NCBI GenBank assembly: GCA_023213395.1
Contig: CM041465.1
Span: 108,631,741 to 108,695,740 of the forward strand
Direction of reading: 5' to 3'
DNA: 64,000 nt
Source: Cycas panzhihuaensis
Taxonomy: Eukaryota > Cycadophyta
Each line of letters opens with the position of its first letter. The stretch's first letter is position 1. Below, in pieces: positions 49,696 to 60,691 of the stretch. The notes under the pieces were generated by a model. The model made no database searches and was not told where the DNA came from. It saw only the letters and a list, made by a program, of their open reading frames with translations. The translations under genes were made by a program, and so were the position numbers.

Positions 49696-52440
49696 TGCAT
49701 GCGCGATTACGAGATAATCACTAAGCTCAGTAGGAGTGACGATGGTCGATGGTGATATCGAAGGTGCAGGCAAAAACCTACAAGCAAAGAAAGTATCACG
49801 CAGGGCACCCCATGTGCTGGAGCGCGGGTTCGAGACCTGTGGATGATACCCAACTACCTTGAAGTGGCCCTCAATCTAGGAAAGAGAGAGGGAATACAGG
49901 GAGGGTAGCCTAGATAGACTCGAGAGGAAGGTCCTCCCACCCTTGGATGGCCAGAAGGGTAGAAGAGGAATCCTCAAAGGTTTCCCTATGATGGAGGGCA
50001 ACAAATGTGGACAAGGTAGGTGAGAGCCTACGATGTGGCTGGGCTCCTCTTGGTTATTTGACCAAGCAAATAAGGCCAAGAGGAGGGGGGAGAGAAAAAG
50101 AGAGAGACAACTAGACCAAAGTTTCCTTTAACAATTTAAAGAACAAACGAAAAAGGAAAAGGGAATATGTGTCACACATGTAAGTAAGAAATATGAAATG
50201 GAATGAACCGAAAGGGTGAGTTAGGCTTTGTAGGAAAAAGGAAAGAGGAGAGTAAGTTTCCTATAACGTCCTTTTCCTATAGGGGTTGAGTATATGACAT
50301 GCAAGTATACAAATATAAATGAAAGATATCATTTTCCCTTTTCACTTTTACATGACCTACTTAGCTAAAACATAGATTCCAAATAAAAGTAAAGGAAGGG
50401 AAATGGGGGGTTAAAGGAAAGAGGTGTGTACCCAGAAGATGTAGCGGCTGATGGGAGGCCTCATCCACGTGCAAAGCACATCCTTGCGTCAACCCATGGA
50501 TGTGTAACTAAGTCTTAACATGGACGATGGGGGCTTCATTACCTCCCATTTATGAAAAGAAAGCGGAAGGGAAGGAAGCAAAAGCAAAGGAAGAGGGTAG
50601 ATCTTACCCAAATTTGGACATGTTATACCCTTGCAAGGAAGCGCCACAGAAACCTACACACATAGGGGCTTATCCCTTCCAAGAAGGGGCTACAAAAACA
50701 AGCTGTATATATGCAAGTATATATGTGTAATGTTTGTGTTAAAATATTAGGAAAAACAACTGCTGTAAGAAGCTCCAAAATCCTCTCTCAAGCAAGCATG
50801 TAAATCAAGCCAAATGAAGCAAAGGGAAGCCTCAGGATGGCTAACCCTCCACTGGGTTCTCCACATAACTCTCTAGCGCAACAAGATGAGGATAAAGACA
50901 ACTAAGGATAGCCAAGAGACATAAGGAAAAAGTGACAAAGAGTTAGGGAAATATCCAAGGTGCGAAGTTGCTATGGGCAGTAATCTGGTGCACAAACCCT
51001 TGCCAATGTTATCAAGGGGTACCTAACAATACAAGGGACACTACAGGGGTCCAATCAAGAGGTGTGCAGGCCTGGAACAGGTGCAGCAAGGGGCTGCATA
51101 CACTGATAATCTAGCGCAGGCCTAGGGCTCATCAACTCCTAATTATCTTAAGAGGAGCATGGAGCAAGAGAAGAGACTGTGGGAAGGGGATTGCCCTTAG
51201 AGAGTAGGACTAAGTGGGGAGTTGCTCTGCCTTGCTCTCTTCACCCAACCTTATGGTTCTTCTCCCACTGCTCCCTTAAGGAAAACTAGCAGAGGGAAGG
51301 TAGAGACCCCGGAGCAACAAGCCAAACTTAATGAAAACAAGCTTTGCTACGGTCAAACCTAAAGGAAACAGGCAAACAAATCAAGAAATGGGTCTAATAT
51401 GGAGATAGCTTATCATAAATCTGGAGAAAAGGGTTTGGAGGACCTACTAGGTGGATATAGGGTAGGTCTTCCCCTGCATCCAGCGTAGAAGAGGATCCAT
51501 GGAAGGGTTTGTAGGAGGAATCCCAAGAGACAGCTGAAAGAGACACTTGTTGGGCGAGTTAGAGAAGAACAACACCAAAATTTGCTTGATAACACCTGGA
51601 GAGAGGCTTCTCACCATGGAAGAAGGTTGTTGCGGGAAGATCCTATCCTAGAGTTGTAGGAAACATAGGCTTGCAAGTGCACCTGTAGCAGGAAGAGAAG
51701 AGGATAGAAAGTTACAGCAGGAAACGGTTATGTTGAAGAGTAAAAATGATCTAAGAGTCTTCAAAATGATGAGGGTTTTGATACTTATACCCATCCCAGC
51801 CCTAAGTAAGCGAATAGGGCTGAGGTGGACATGAAGCCATGTGGCAACTCCACGAGAAACATGAGAATTGCCATTGCAGTTTAAAAAAATAACTGACAAC
51901 AATCACACCGTGGTAAACTTCGTGGTACCGTTAAGTTTACAACAGTGCGGGACCAGAAAGCCATAATGGCAAAAATCTGGGTTCTAAGAGTCTTAAGAGG
52001 TGATCTGGTAGGCTTGGGAGGGATTGGACCTTCTGACTAGGTGGCTGAGATAGTCCAGAATGCACTTGGACAAAGGCGAGCAGAGCATCAATGGGCAAAG
52101 GTCCCAGAAACGAGGTGCTAAGAGCTCAAAGTCGAGGTATGAATGGGTCATAGAAACTGAAAGGAACTCAAGGTGGTGTGGATATAGCACGGATAGTGCC
52201 ATGGGGATGCCTACCTTGCGGAAAGGTAGATCTCATTAGGTCGTCATAGGCTCACAATACGATAAGTAGCATGAACAGGCAACAAATGCGAAGTGATCAT
52301 ACAAATGAAGCAAGCTGTCACATAATGAGGTATCACTTCTGTCAACCTTTCCAAAGAAATAGTACGAGTGAAAAGGAAGAAGTATACCTGAGCCTACCTG
52401 AGTTGACCTATCCATATCCATTCCCGGTAGCTGCGAAACA
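49696..52440 (-). repeat. E4 5' LTR
   Basis: 2745 bp, minus strand, TGTTTCGCAG at 52440 to GCATGCA. One arm of the terminal palindrome is mutated. TATA-like GGGTATAAGTAT (inverse at 51781-51792) sits downstream of a CATGTG (decayed G-box, 51840-51845) and a CCCTAA motif. Inverted repeat GTAAACTT...AAGTTTAC at 51913-51942. Confidence 0.92.
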
Positions 52441-52492
52441 CATCCAAAACTCACCAATGTGTTAGAATAGAAAGAAGAATGCAAGGTATGCA

Positions 52493-52507
52493 TTGGGGGC
52501 TGCCCAA
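52493..52507 (-). other. E5 leader hairpin
   Basis: TTGGGGGCTGCCCAA, identical to the E4 and E3 forms. Confidence 0.5.
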
Positions 52508-52589
52508 CAAAAAGAACAAAAGAGAGAAAGCTACTAAGAGGTAGTAGCACCAACAAAAAGAGATAGAAACTAGCTCCCTTACTGGTAGG

Positions 52590-52607
52590 TCCCCAGTATG
52601 GTCGCCA
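52590..52607 (-). other. E5 primer binding site
   Basis: Minus strand TGGCGACCATACTGGGGA, probably the unmutated family form. Confidence 0.85.
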
Positions 52608-52608
52608 G

Positions 52609-55104
52609 TGGAACCGTATATGTGGGATGGTCACTATGCTTGATAGGAATTGAGGTAGTCAACAACTAATACTAGGGGTATGGATGGAAACCTATAAGTA
52701 AGAGGGAACACCATATAGGGCATTTGTGTACCAGAGTGTGAGTTCAGGACCTACGAATGGCACCTAACTTCCTCAGAGTAGCTTTCAAAGAGGAAGGTCC
52801 TCCCACCCTTAGATGGCCAGAAGGGAAGAGAAGAGACCCTCAAAGGAGGGGTTCCTATGGTGAAGGAATGTGAGATAGAAGAGTATAGGAAAAGGGCCTA
52901 GGACAAACGCAGGTAGGCTTCCCTTAGGCTGATTGGCCTAAATCGAATCTAACCAAGGAAAGGGATGGGAAAAAGGATGACTAAGAGCTACTCTCCCTCT
53001 CTCTCTTTTCTATTCAATAACAAAAGACCAAGAGAAAAAGGGAACAAGTGTCTTGTGTACATTCAAACATGCAAGCTAAGTGAAGTGCAACTAAGGGTGC
53101 TTTCAGACTAGGTAGAAAAAATAGAGAGGAATGTAGTCCCTACTATGTCCTTTTCCTATAAAAGCGAGCACACAACACACTTGTGCAAAGCAAATATAAG
53201 TAGTTAGTTTATTGCCCTTTTTACCTTTATGTAATATATTAAGCAAATGCAATAGATACTATATAAGAGCATAAAATAGAAAGGGGTGGATGGAGAGAGA
53301 CGATGCGTACCCAGAAAGTGTAGCGGTTGATGAAGAACCTCACTTGCGTGCAATGTATGCCCTCTCACCTATAGTTGGTGTGTAACCAAAATTGGTGTAG
53401 AAATTCTGCTTTTCTCAAAGAAATACCATGCATACCAAGCAAGAAGGAAAGGGTAGCCTCAGGATGGCAAAACCCTCCACAAAAGGCTCTCCATGTAGCC
53501 TCAAAATATAGTAAGGTGAAGGTTATGTGACAGTCTATGAATAGCAAATAAGCATGGGGATGAATGATGTGGGACATAGGAGAGACGCTTAGGTAATAGA
53601 GTCACTACAAACATCGAATCACCATGCAAGCCTCACCGAAAGTCTGAATGGATGTTGAGCAAGGTTAGGGGTATAGAGGAGGCCGAAAAGAAGAGCATGC
53701 AGGCCTGCAATCAGTGTAGCAAGGGCTGCATATGCTGATATCCAATGCAGGCTTGGATTCCACCCACTCCTAGTTAGCTCAAGGAAATCATGGGCGCAAG
53801 AGAGGAAGGATGGGAAGGGGTTTTCCCTTGGGGAGTAGGTCTAACTGGGACGGATCCTGCCTTACTCCCTTTGCCTTATCATTATAATCCCTCTCCCACA
53901 TCTTTCTTGAAGAAAACCAATGGAGAAATGGGAAAGAAATCAAGGTATACGAAGCTAAACACAAGGAAGAACAATCCTTTCTACAGCCAAAAGACAAAAG
54001 AGAAGAAAAAAATACACTTTCAAATAAGCTCTAATAGAGCAAATATATGCTAAAATATGAAAACAAGGTAAGGGGTACCTACTGGGTTGAGTTGAGGGCA
54101 GATTTACCCCTACAACCAGTGAAGGAGGGCAGGTCCTACAAGGTTAGTAGAGTATTTCCCAAAGTGGAGTTGTAAAAGACCCTTGCTAGGCAAAATTAAG
54201 GGAGAACTAAAGAGATCTTTCTTGGAAATGGTTGGAAGAGGGTATCCCACCACGTGATAGAGCTACTATATGCAGATCTTGAGCTGGAATGGCAGAAAAC
54301 ATGAAGTTGTAGGTGTACCTATGAAGGAGAGGAGGAAGAGAACAAAATTACAGCAGTAGAACATGATGTTTGAGAGCCAAGAGATGTGAAATGAGGAACT
54401 TTTCAGGATATATACTCATCCTAACCCTAATCGAGTGATTAGGATGTGAATTGGGTTGAGTTTGTCACTTGTCTACATGGCAATTCTGTGAGAAAAGAGA
54501 GAATTATCACAGCGGATAAAAAAAATAAAGTGCAACAGTCACACCACAGTAAACTTCATGGTATCGTGGTAAACTTCATAGTACTGCTAAGTTTACATCA
54601 GTGCGAGACCAGAATTCTAAAATAATAATGGCCAAGGTTCTGAGATCCCTAGAAAGAGGGGTGACAGGCCTAGGAGGGGTCGACCCTCCTATCCAAGTGG
54701 CTAGGGACAATCCAGATGACATGTGAACTAGACCAAATGAGGCACCAAGAGCTAGAAATCCCAGAAATATCGTGATAGGGACATAGGATCAGGGTATGAA
54801 CAGATCATACCAACTAAGCGAGGCTTGAGGTGACGTGGTGATGCCTCGGAGGGTCGTAGAGTGCCATGGGGATATCTACTTTACAGAAAGGTGGGTCCCA
54901 CGGGTTGTCATAGGCTAAAAGTATGACAAGCAACATAATTAAGCAGTATATGCAAGGTGATCACACAAATGTAGAAATCAATCGTGCAATGAGGCAATGC
55001 TTCTAACTACCTTTCTAAAGAGACAATAAAGGTGAAAAGGAAGAAGCATACCTGTGCTTACATGAGTCGATCTATCCATATCCATTCCCGGTAGCCGGGA
55101 AATA
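52609..55104 (-). repeat. E5 5' LTR
   Basis: 2496 bp, minus strand, TATTTCCCGG (TG has become TA) at 55104 to GGTTCCA. Terminal palindrome perfect. TATA-like ATATATA at 54408-54414 with TTAGGGTTAGG upstream. Donor-like motif decayed (CTCATGTAAGCACAGG). The flank GAAAG (55105-55109) is the expected target duplication of E5. Confidence 0.92.
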
Positions 55105-55736
55105 GAAAGTTATTCCTATATTTCTATTTCTAAAGATAGTTGGATCTCAAGATTGACCTATTGATGTTCAGCTTCCTGCTTATATTTTACTTCAACTTCT
55201 ATGCTATCTGATTTTAGAAAAAGAGATTCACATAATATAAGATCTCTATTAATAGTAATTTTATAGGTAGTATAATTCCATAACTTGTATCCCTTCACAC
55301 CATCTCTATCACCATAACCAATAAATATATATCTCTTAGATTTCAGGTCTATCTTTGAACATTGATTTCTATTAGTTAAAACATAAGCATAACAAGTGAT
55401 GGTGACCTATTTACTAAATAATAAACTATCTGAACAACTTCTGCCCATAATCCCTGCTCCACTCCTATATTACTTAGCATGCTTCTCACTCTTTCTAAGA
55501 GTATCCTGTTCATGTACTTAGCTATGCTATTCTACTGTAGAGTATAACTAGTGGTCTTATGCCTTTTGATCCTAACTTAAACTCCAAAGAGTTAAACTCA
55601 CTTCTTGAATTGCTTAAACACACTAAAAACTTTAGATTTCCTTTTTAAAAAATAGACCCATACCTTTATGGAGTAATCATCTATGAATGTGATAAAATAT
55701 AATAATCCTCCATAAGATATTATAGGGGTTGATCTT
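55105..55736 (-). pseudogene. Ty1/copia integrase remnant, minus strand
   Basis: Read from 55736 down: [32 protein letters not shown] (integrase core start, [15 protein letters not shown] type), then after an internal deletion RHKTTSYTLQ-NSIAKYMNRILLERVRSML (TTPYTPQQNGVAERMNRTL type), WAEVV---YLVNRSP, and in another frame the post-integrase SKRYIFIGYGD--KGYKLWN block. This pattern is specific to Ty1/copia Pol. AT-rich and full of stops, so old. It is the only visible DNA not belonging to the main family and forms the landing site of both E5 and E6. Confidence 0.88.
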
Positions 55737-58513
55737 TATTTCCCAACTATCGGGAATGGGTATAGACAGATCGACTCAAGTAAACATAGGTATGCTTCTT
55801 CCTTTTCACCTCTATTATTTATTTGGAAAGGTAGATAGAAGCATTATCTCATTGCATAATTGACTGTAACATTTGAGTGATCAACTTGCATCTATTGCGT
55901 GATCATGATGTTTGTCATCTTTTCAGCCTATGACAACCCACGAGACCTACCTCTCTATGATGCAGGCATCCCCATGGTGCTCTACAACCCTCCGCGCCAC
56001 CTCCATGTCACCTCAAGACTTACCAAACTTTATGTGACCCACTCACTCCTTGATCTTGCATCCTCTCATAGCATTTTTGGGAATCCTAACTCCCGATGTC
56101 CCATTTAGTCTAGCCTACATGTCATCTGGACTATCCCCAGCCCCTTCTAGACCTGGCACATCTCTATTTAGGGCTCTTAGAACCCTCTCCATTACTATTT
56201 TAGCATTCTGGTCTTACACCGCTATAAACTAAGCGGTATTGTGAAGTTTACAATGGTGCAACTGTTGTTCATTATTTTTTTTATCCATCATGGTAATTCT
56301 CACTCTTTTTACAGAACTTCCATGTGGATAAGTTACCAACTCAGCCCTACATGAACTGTAATCACTCGATTAGGGTTAGGATGGGTATATATCCCAAAAG
56401 GTACCTCATTTTACCTCTATTAGCTCTCCAACAACACTTTCTACTATTACAATTCTGCTTTCTCCTTCCTCTCTTTCACAGGTATGCCTGCAACACTGGA
56501 GTTCTACCATTCTAGCCAGGGATACACCTGTAACAACTCTGATACATGACAGAGGACTCTCCACCAAGCATTTCCAAGCGAGATCTTTGTGCTTATCCTT
56601 CAGTTTTCATCTAACAAGTATCTCCTGCAACTCCCCTTTGTGAGATACCCTACAAACCTTGGAGGACCTGCCCTCTTCCACTATTTACAGGGGTAGATCT
56701 GCCCCTAACACAGCCCAACAGGTACCCCTTACCTTGGTTTTATGTTTTAGCACATATTTACTCCATTAGAGCTTGTTTAAAAGTATACTATCTTCTCTTT
56801 TTTATGTTGTTGATGTAAAACGGACTGCTCTTTCCTATTTTTGGTTTTAACACCTCAAGCTTTCTCCCATTCTTTGCTAGTTTTTCTTAAGAAAGCTATG
56901 GGAGAGGGTCCATAAGGACTGAGTGAAGGGAGTTAAGGCATGATCCATCCCTTTTAGACATACTCACCAAGGGCAAACCCCTTCTCATCCTTCCTCTCTT
57001 ACACCTGTGCTTTCTTTGAGTAAACTAGGAGTTGGTGAGACCCAAGCCTGCGTTGGACATCATTATACATAGCCCTTGCTACGCTGGTTCCAAACCTGCA
57101 CGCTCTCTCTTTGGGCCCTGTTTAAACCCTAGACATCATCTAGTATCCATTTGGACCCTTGGTAAGGTCGGTGTGGTGATTCGTTGCCCATAGCGACTCT
57201 GTTACTTAGGCATCTCTCCCACATCCTATAACGTTCACTTCTCTGCTTGTTTGTTGCTCATAGGCTATCACATAACTACCATACTTTTATATTCTAAGGC
57301 TGCATGGAGGTCCACTTATGGGGGGTTTTTCCATCCTAAGGCTAACCTTCCTTTCTTGCTTGGTATACATTGTTTTCTTAAAGGAGAGTAGACTTGATTT
57401 GAGTAGTAGGTTCACTAACTTAAGGTATAAAATTTTAGCGTATATTTTGTATCATTGGCTATATAGTATTTTGCATCTTGGAAGCCCCTTCTTGGAAGGG
57501 AAAACCCTTTGTGATTGCAGGTTTGTAGTTGCATTTGTGAAGGGAAAGAACACACTAATCTGGGTAAGTCCTTACCCTTCTTTCCTCTTCCATTTTTCTG
57601 CTTTCTTGTGTGGGTTTTATCTCTCTTTGCTTTCCTGCCTTGTTTCGTTCTTTACACGGGGAAGGTAAGGAAGCCCCCACTTCACTTTTACTTCAACTAT
57701 GATTACGCATCAACCAAGGATAGGAGGGTGTATACGGTGTACGAGTGAGGTTTCCCATCAACTACTTCACTTTCCAGGAATGCATCATCTCCCTTCCTCT
57801 ACTTCCTTCTTTTTGTACTCTTATTTGCATAATTCACGTAAAGACCAAAAGGGTAACAAATCAATTTATTTACATTCACTTTATATATGTGTGTTGCATG
57901 ATTGCTTTTATAGGAAAAAGGACATAATAGGGATTGCACCTCCTCCTTTTTCTTACCTAAACAGAAAGCACCTCTTAGTTGCATTTCACTTTAGTATGCA
58001 TACTTGAGTGTACATAAAACACTTGCTTTCCTTTCCTTTCTTTGTCTTTTATTATTAAAAAGGAAAAGAGAGAGAGGGAGTATAGCTCTTAGTCCCACTT
58101 TCGTCATTCCCTCCTTTGTTTAGATTTACCTTAGTCTAATTAGCCTAAGGGGGGCCTATCTGCACTTGTCTTATACCCTTTGCCTATTGTACCCTGTCTT
58201 ACATTCCTTCACTATAGGAACCCCTCCTTCATGGGTCTCTCCTCCTCCCTTTCGGCAATCTAAGGGTGGGAGGACCTTACCCTTTGGGACTTCCTAAGAT
58301 ACCCCTATGTGTATCTCGCCTCTCAGAACCAAAAGCGAAAGCTACTCCCAGGAAGTTAGGCACTATTTGTAGGTCCTGAACTTGTGCTCCATCGTACGGA
58401 CACCCTGTTTGGTGTTCTTTTCTACTTATAGGATTCCATCCATACTCCAGCATTGGCTGTTGACCACCTCAATCCCTACTAAGTGTAGTGACCATCCCGC
58501 AAACACGATTCCA
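55737..58513 (+). repeat. E6 5' LTR
   Basis: 2777 bp, TATTTCCCAA to ATTCCA. TATA box TATATAT at 56386-56392, preceded by TTAGGGTTAGG (56371-56380) and CATGTG (decayed G-box, near 56322). The exon-like block 57521-57563 lies between GATTGCAG and GGGTAAGT, with another donor GAAGGTAAGG at 57661-57670. ORFs such as 57318-57668 lack counterparts in other LTRs and are not called as genes. Confidence 0.92.
56386..56392 (+). promoter_or_regulatory. TATA box of E6 LTR promoter
   Basis: GGGTATATATCCC. The same place in E4 and E5 has GGGTATAAGTAT and GAGTATATATCC, so it is the probable family core promoter; E1 and E2 lack a clear TATA at this point (AAGTACTTAA instead). Confidence 0.55.
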
Positions 58514-58514
58514 T

Positions 58515-58532
58515 TAGCGACCATACTGGGGA
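58515..58532 (+). other. E6 primer binding site
   Basis: TAGCGACCATACTGGGGA, one change from the family form, then the usual CTGCCAGTAAGGGAGCTAG. Confidence 0.8.
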
Positions 58533-58614
58533 CCTGCCAGTAAGGGAGCTAGTCTTTACCTCTTCCTGTTGGTACTATTGCCTCTTAGTAGCTTTCTCCT
58601 TTTATTTCTTTTTA

Positions 58615-58629
58615 TTGGGCAGCCCCCAA
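58615..58629 (+). other. E6 leader hairpin
   Basis: TTGGGCAGCCCCCAA, unchanged in this old copy. Confidence 0.5.
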
Positions 58630-58678
58630 CACATACCTTGCATTCCTCTTTCTCTTCTAATCCATTGGTGAGTTTTGT

Positions 58679-60691
58679 ATGTGAAGCTTCTCACGTCACC
58701 TACGAGATTTGCCTCCGTTGTTAGAAGATCCCACATACTGCCTCCTTCTGTCATCAGATTCTAATTCGACAATGGAAGGATATCCTTTGGATTGGGCATA
58801 CCATGTGTTTGCTTCTGGAGCCCATGAGTTCCCTACATCTTTCCCAAGGTCCATCCAAGAGGGTAACGACCCTATCTACTATTTGGGTGATCAACAACAC
58901 CTGCATGACGACCCTATCTACTATTTGGGTGATCAACAACACCCGCATGATGTTCATCCCTCCACTGATGGAGTAGAGGGTTCGTCTTCTCTTGAGATTT
59001 ATCACTCAGGTGGTGATTCTTACAAGGAGCATCCTGAGGGGTCCACTTCATTTGAGGTCCCATCTACCTCTTACGATCAGGTGGATACCCCTCCTATTGA
59101 TGTCGTTGAAGCCCTCAATGAGTGCTTTCGTGCCTCTTGCCTTTAACCATGTCCTAGGTGGTTTGAAAATGCCTTGAGTGGTGAGGCACCTTCCTCATCC
59201 GTGTTTGCCCCACTGCCTTCATCCACGTCTATCACACCTACAATAAGTAACCAATTTGTCCTAACACATTCATCTTGTCTGATTCTAACATCTACTTGAG
59301 GGACATCCATTACACTTCCTACTTCTCTTCATAGTCCCAACCCTTCTGGGACCTCTTGCGATATGTCTTTCTCCCAACTTCGGGTTAGCATACCTCTCCC
59401 TAGTCAAGCGAATACATCACCTCCAAACATGGTGCACATATTCCCTATTAGACCTAAAGGACTTACTAATACTTCTACTACTACTAGTCATGTGGGACCA
59501 ATTTTCACATTCTCCTAAACCTAGTCTAGTTGGCCTTATCTTTACATAACCCTAGGCTATACATCCCAGCCTTGTGGGCACGGTAAAGGGAACCACATTC
59601 CTATTTATGGGGTGGACCCTTTACACCCATATGGGGTCACACCACCCACAGGCAGCCCATATGGGTAGAATCCAGTCCCTCACCATTGTTTCCACAGTCT
59701 TGCGTAGCTTCTTACATCGCGCCTTCGCATGAGGCCGAACTCCTTTTCAGGGTGCCTTTCCTCAAGTCCCTTTTCAACAAGGGGCGAAGGGATGGGTCCT
59801 TTACCCCCACCCTCTACTTGCTCTTTACCTTCATCATCTTTTGTCGATGTTATGATCTAGACAATAGCATGTCCCTTTATGGATTATAGATCGACACCCT
59901 TATCTATTAAGGTGCTAAGGACCAACTTACCGCCTCATCCTCCTAAAGTTCCCAATTTTGATGGAACTTCATCACAGGATCCAGAAGAGCATGTCTGTAG
60001 TTTCTCTATGGTATGCACAGACCACTAGGCCTACGATCACATATTAATGAAACTATTTCCATGATCTCTTCAAGGTGATGCCCTCAAATGGTTCCATCAC
60101 CTACCTGCTCATTCCATCTACTCATTCCAGTAACTCATGGATGAGTTCATCAACTATTTTGATGTGGCTCGTCCATTTGAGAGTGGAATGAAATCCCTCC
60201 TCTCGCTTAAGCAAGGTCACGATGAGATGAATCATGACTTTGTGTGGCGATTCCATGACCTCCTCCATTCCACCAAGGCTACTTTGCCTGAGGAATTAAA
60301 GAGGGATATCTTTGTCAACGTACTACACCCTAAAGTTCATGTGGAAGTCCTTAAGATAGGGGAAACCACATGTGATTCCACTATTACAAAGTGCTTGGCA
60401 CTTAAAGCTATTGAGATTTAGACTGGACTCAAGAAGCCCCTAAAGTCCTCATTGTGATGTGAATCACCTCTGCCAACCAAAGAAACTAAACCTCAATAAT
60501 CCGCAAGGTCTTCTTCCCACTTAACCGAGAAGACCCTAGACCCACTTACCTCTACCATACGTTCATTTAAATGTATGATGAAGGAACTTAAGCTTCAAGC
60601 TCCTTCGTCATCTACATCCAACAGACCAATCCAACAAGCTTCCCAAGCCGCTTCTCCTAAGGGTGACAACACCTAGTCCTCTCAAGCTAGG
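58679..60691 (+). pseudogene. gag: E6 gag, broken and truncated by E7
   Basis: Start ATG at 58679 followed directly by TGA (decayed CGA, as in E2). Open 58709-59146: PPLLEDPTYCLLLSSDS, with a 42-bp tandem duplication (about 58865-58948) that repeats the D-PIYYLGDQQHLHD unit. The Gag core at 60137-60421 is open: FINYFDVARPFESG, FHDLLHSTKATLPEELKRD. The knuckle is not reached: E7 enters at 60692 within SSQAR. Confidence 0.88.

Larger units (their letters stand above)
41468..52440 (-). mobile_element. E4: Tat-like retrotransposon, minus strand, interrupted by E3
   Basis: Minus strand from its 5' LTR (52440-49696) through gag and pol to the antisense gene, where E3 cuts it at 41467/41468. The rest should continue left of the window beyond E3. 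The base stretch next to the cut is ACATG (41468-41472), the expected target duplication. It is more decayed and AT-richer than E1 and E2. Confidence 0.9.
52441..55104 (-). mobile_element. E5: 5' end of a Tat-like retrotransposon, minus strand, interrupted by E4
   Basis: Only the 5' LTR, PBS and about 150 bases of leader are in the window. At 52440/52441 the leader is cut by E4: the sequence CCAAAACTCACCAAT matches the inverse of E6's leader just before its gag start (58663-58677). The rest of E5 should lie left of the window, beyond E4. The leader and PBS rule out a solo LTR at this end. Confidence 0.88.
55737..60691 (+). mobile_element. E6: Tat-like retrotransposon, plus strand, interrupted by E7
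   Basis: 5' LTR, PBS, leader and gag up to 60691, where the E7 LTR begins. The pol part and 3' LTR should lie right of the window beyond E7. ATCTT (55732-55736) precedes its LTR as the expected left target duplication. Confidence 0.9.

Noticed and set aside
52441-55104. E5 as a solo LTR
   Set aside because: The LTR is followed by a PBS and about 150 bases of true leader, so it is the 5' end of an element, cut by E4.
57318-57668. 116-codon hydrophobic ORF in the E6 LTR as a membrane protein gene
   Set aside because: Leu/Phe-rich because the strand is pyrimidine-rich; overlaps the exon-like block and has no counterpart in other LTRs.
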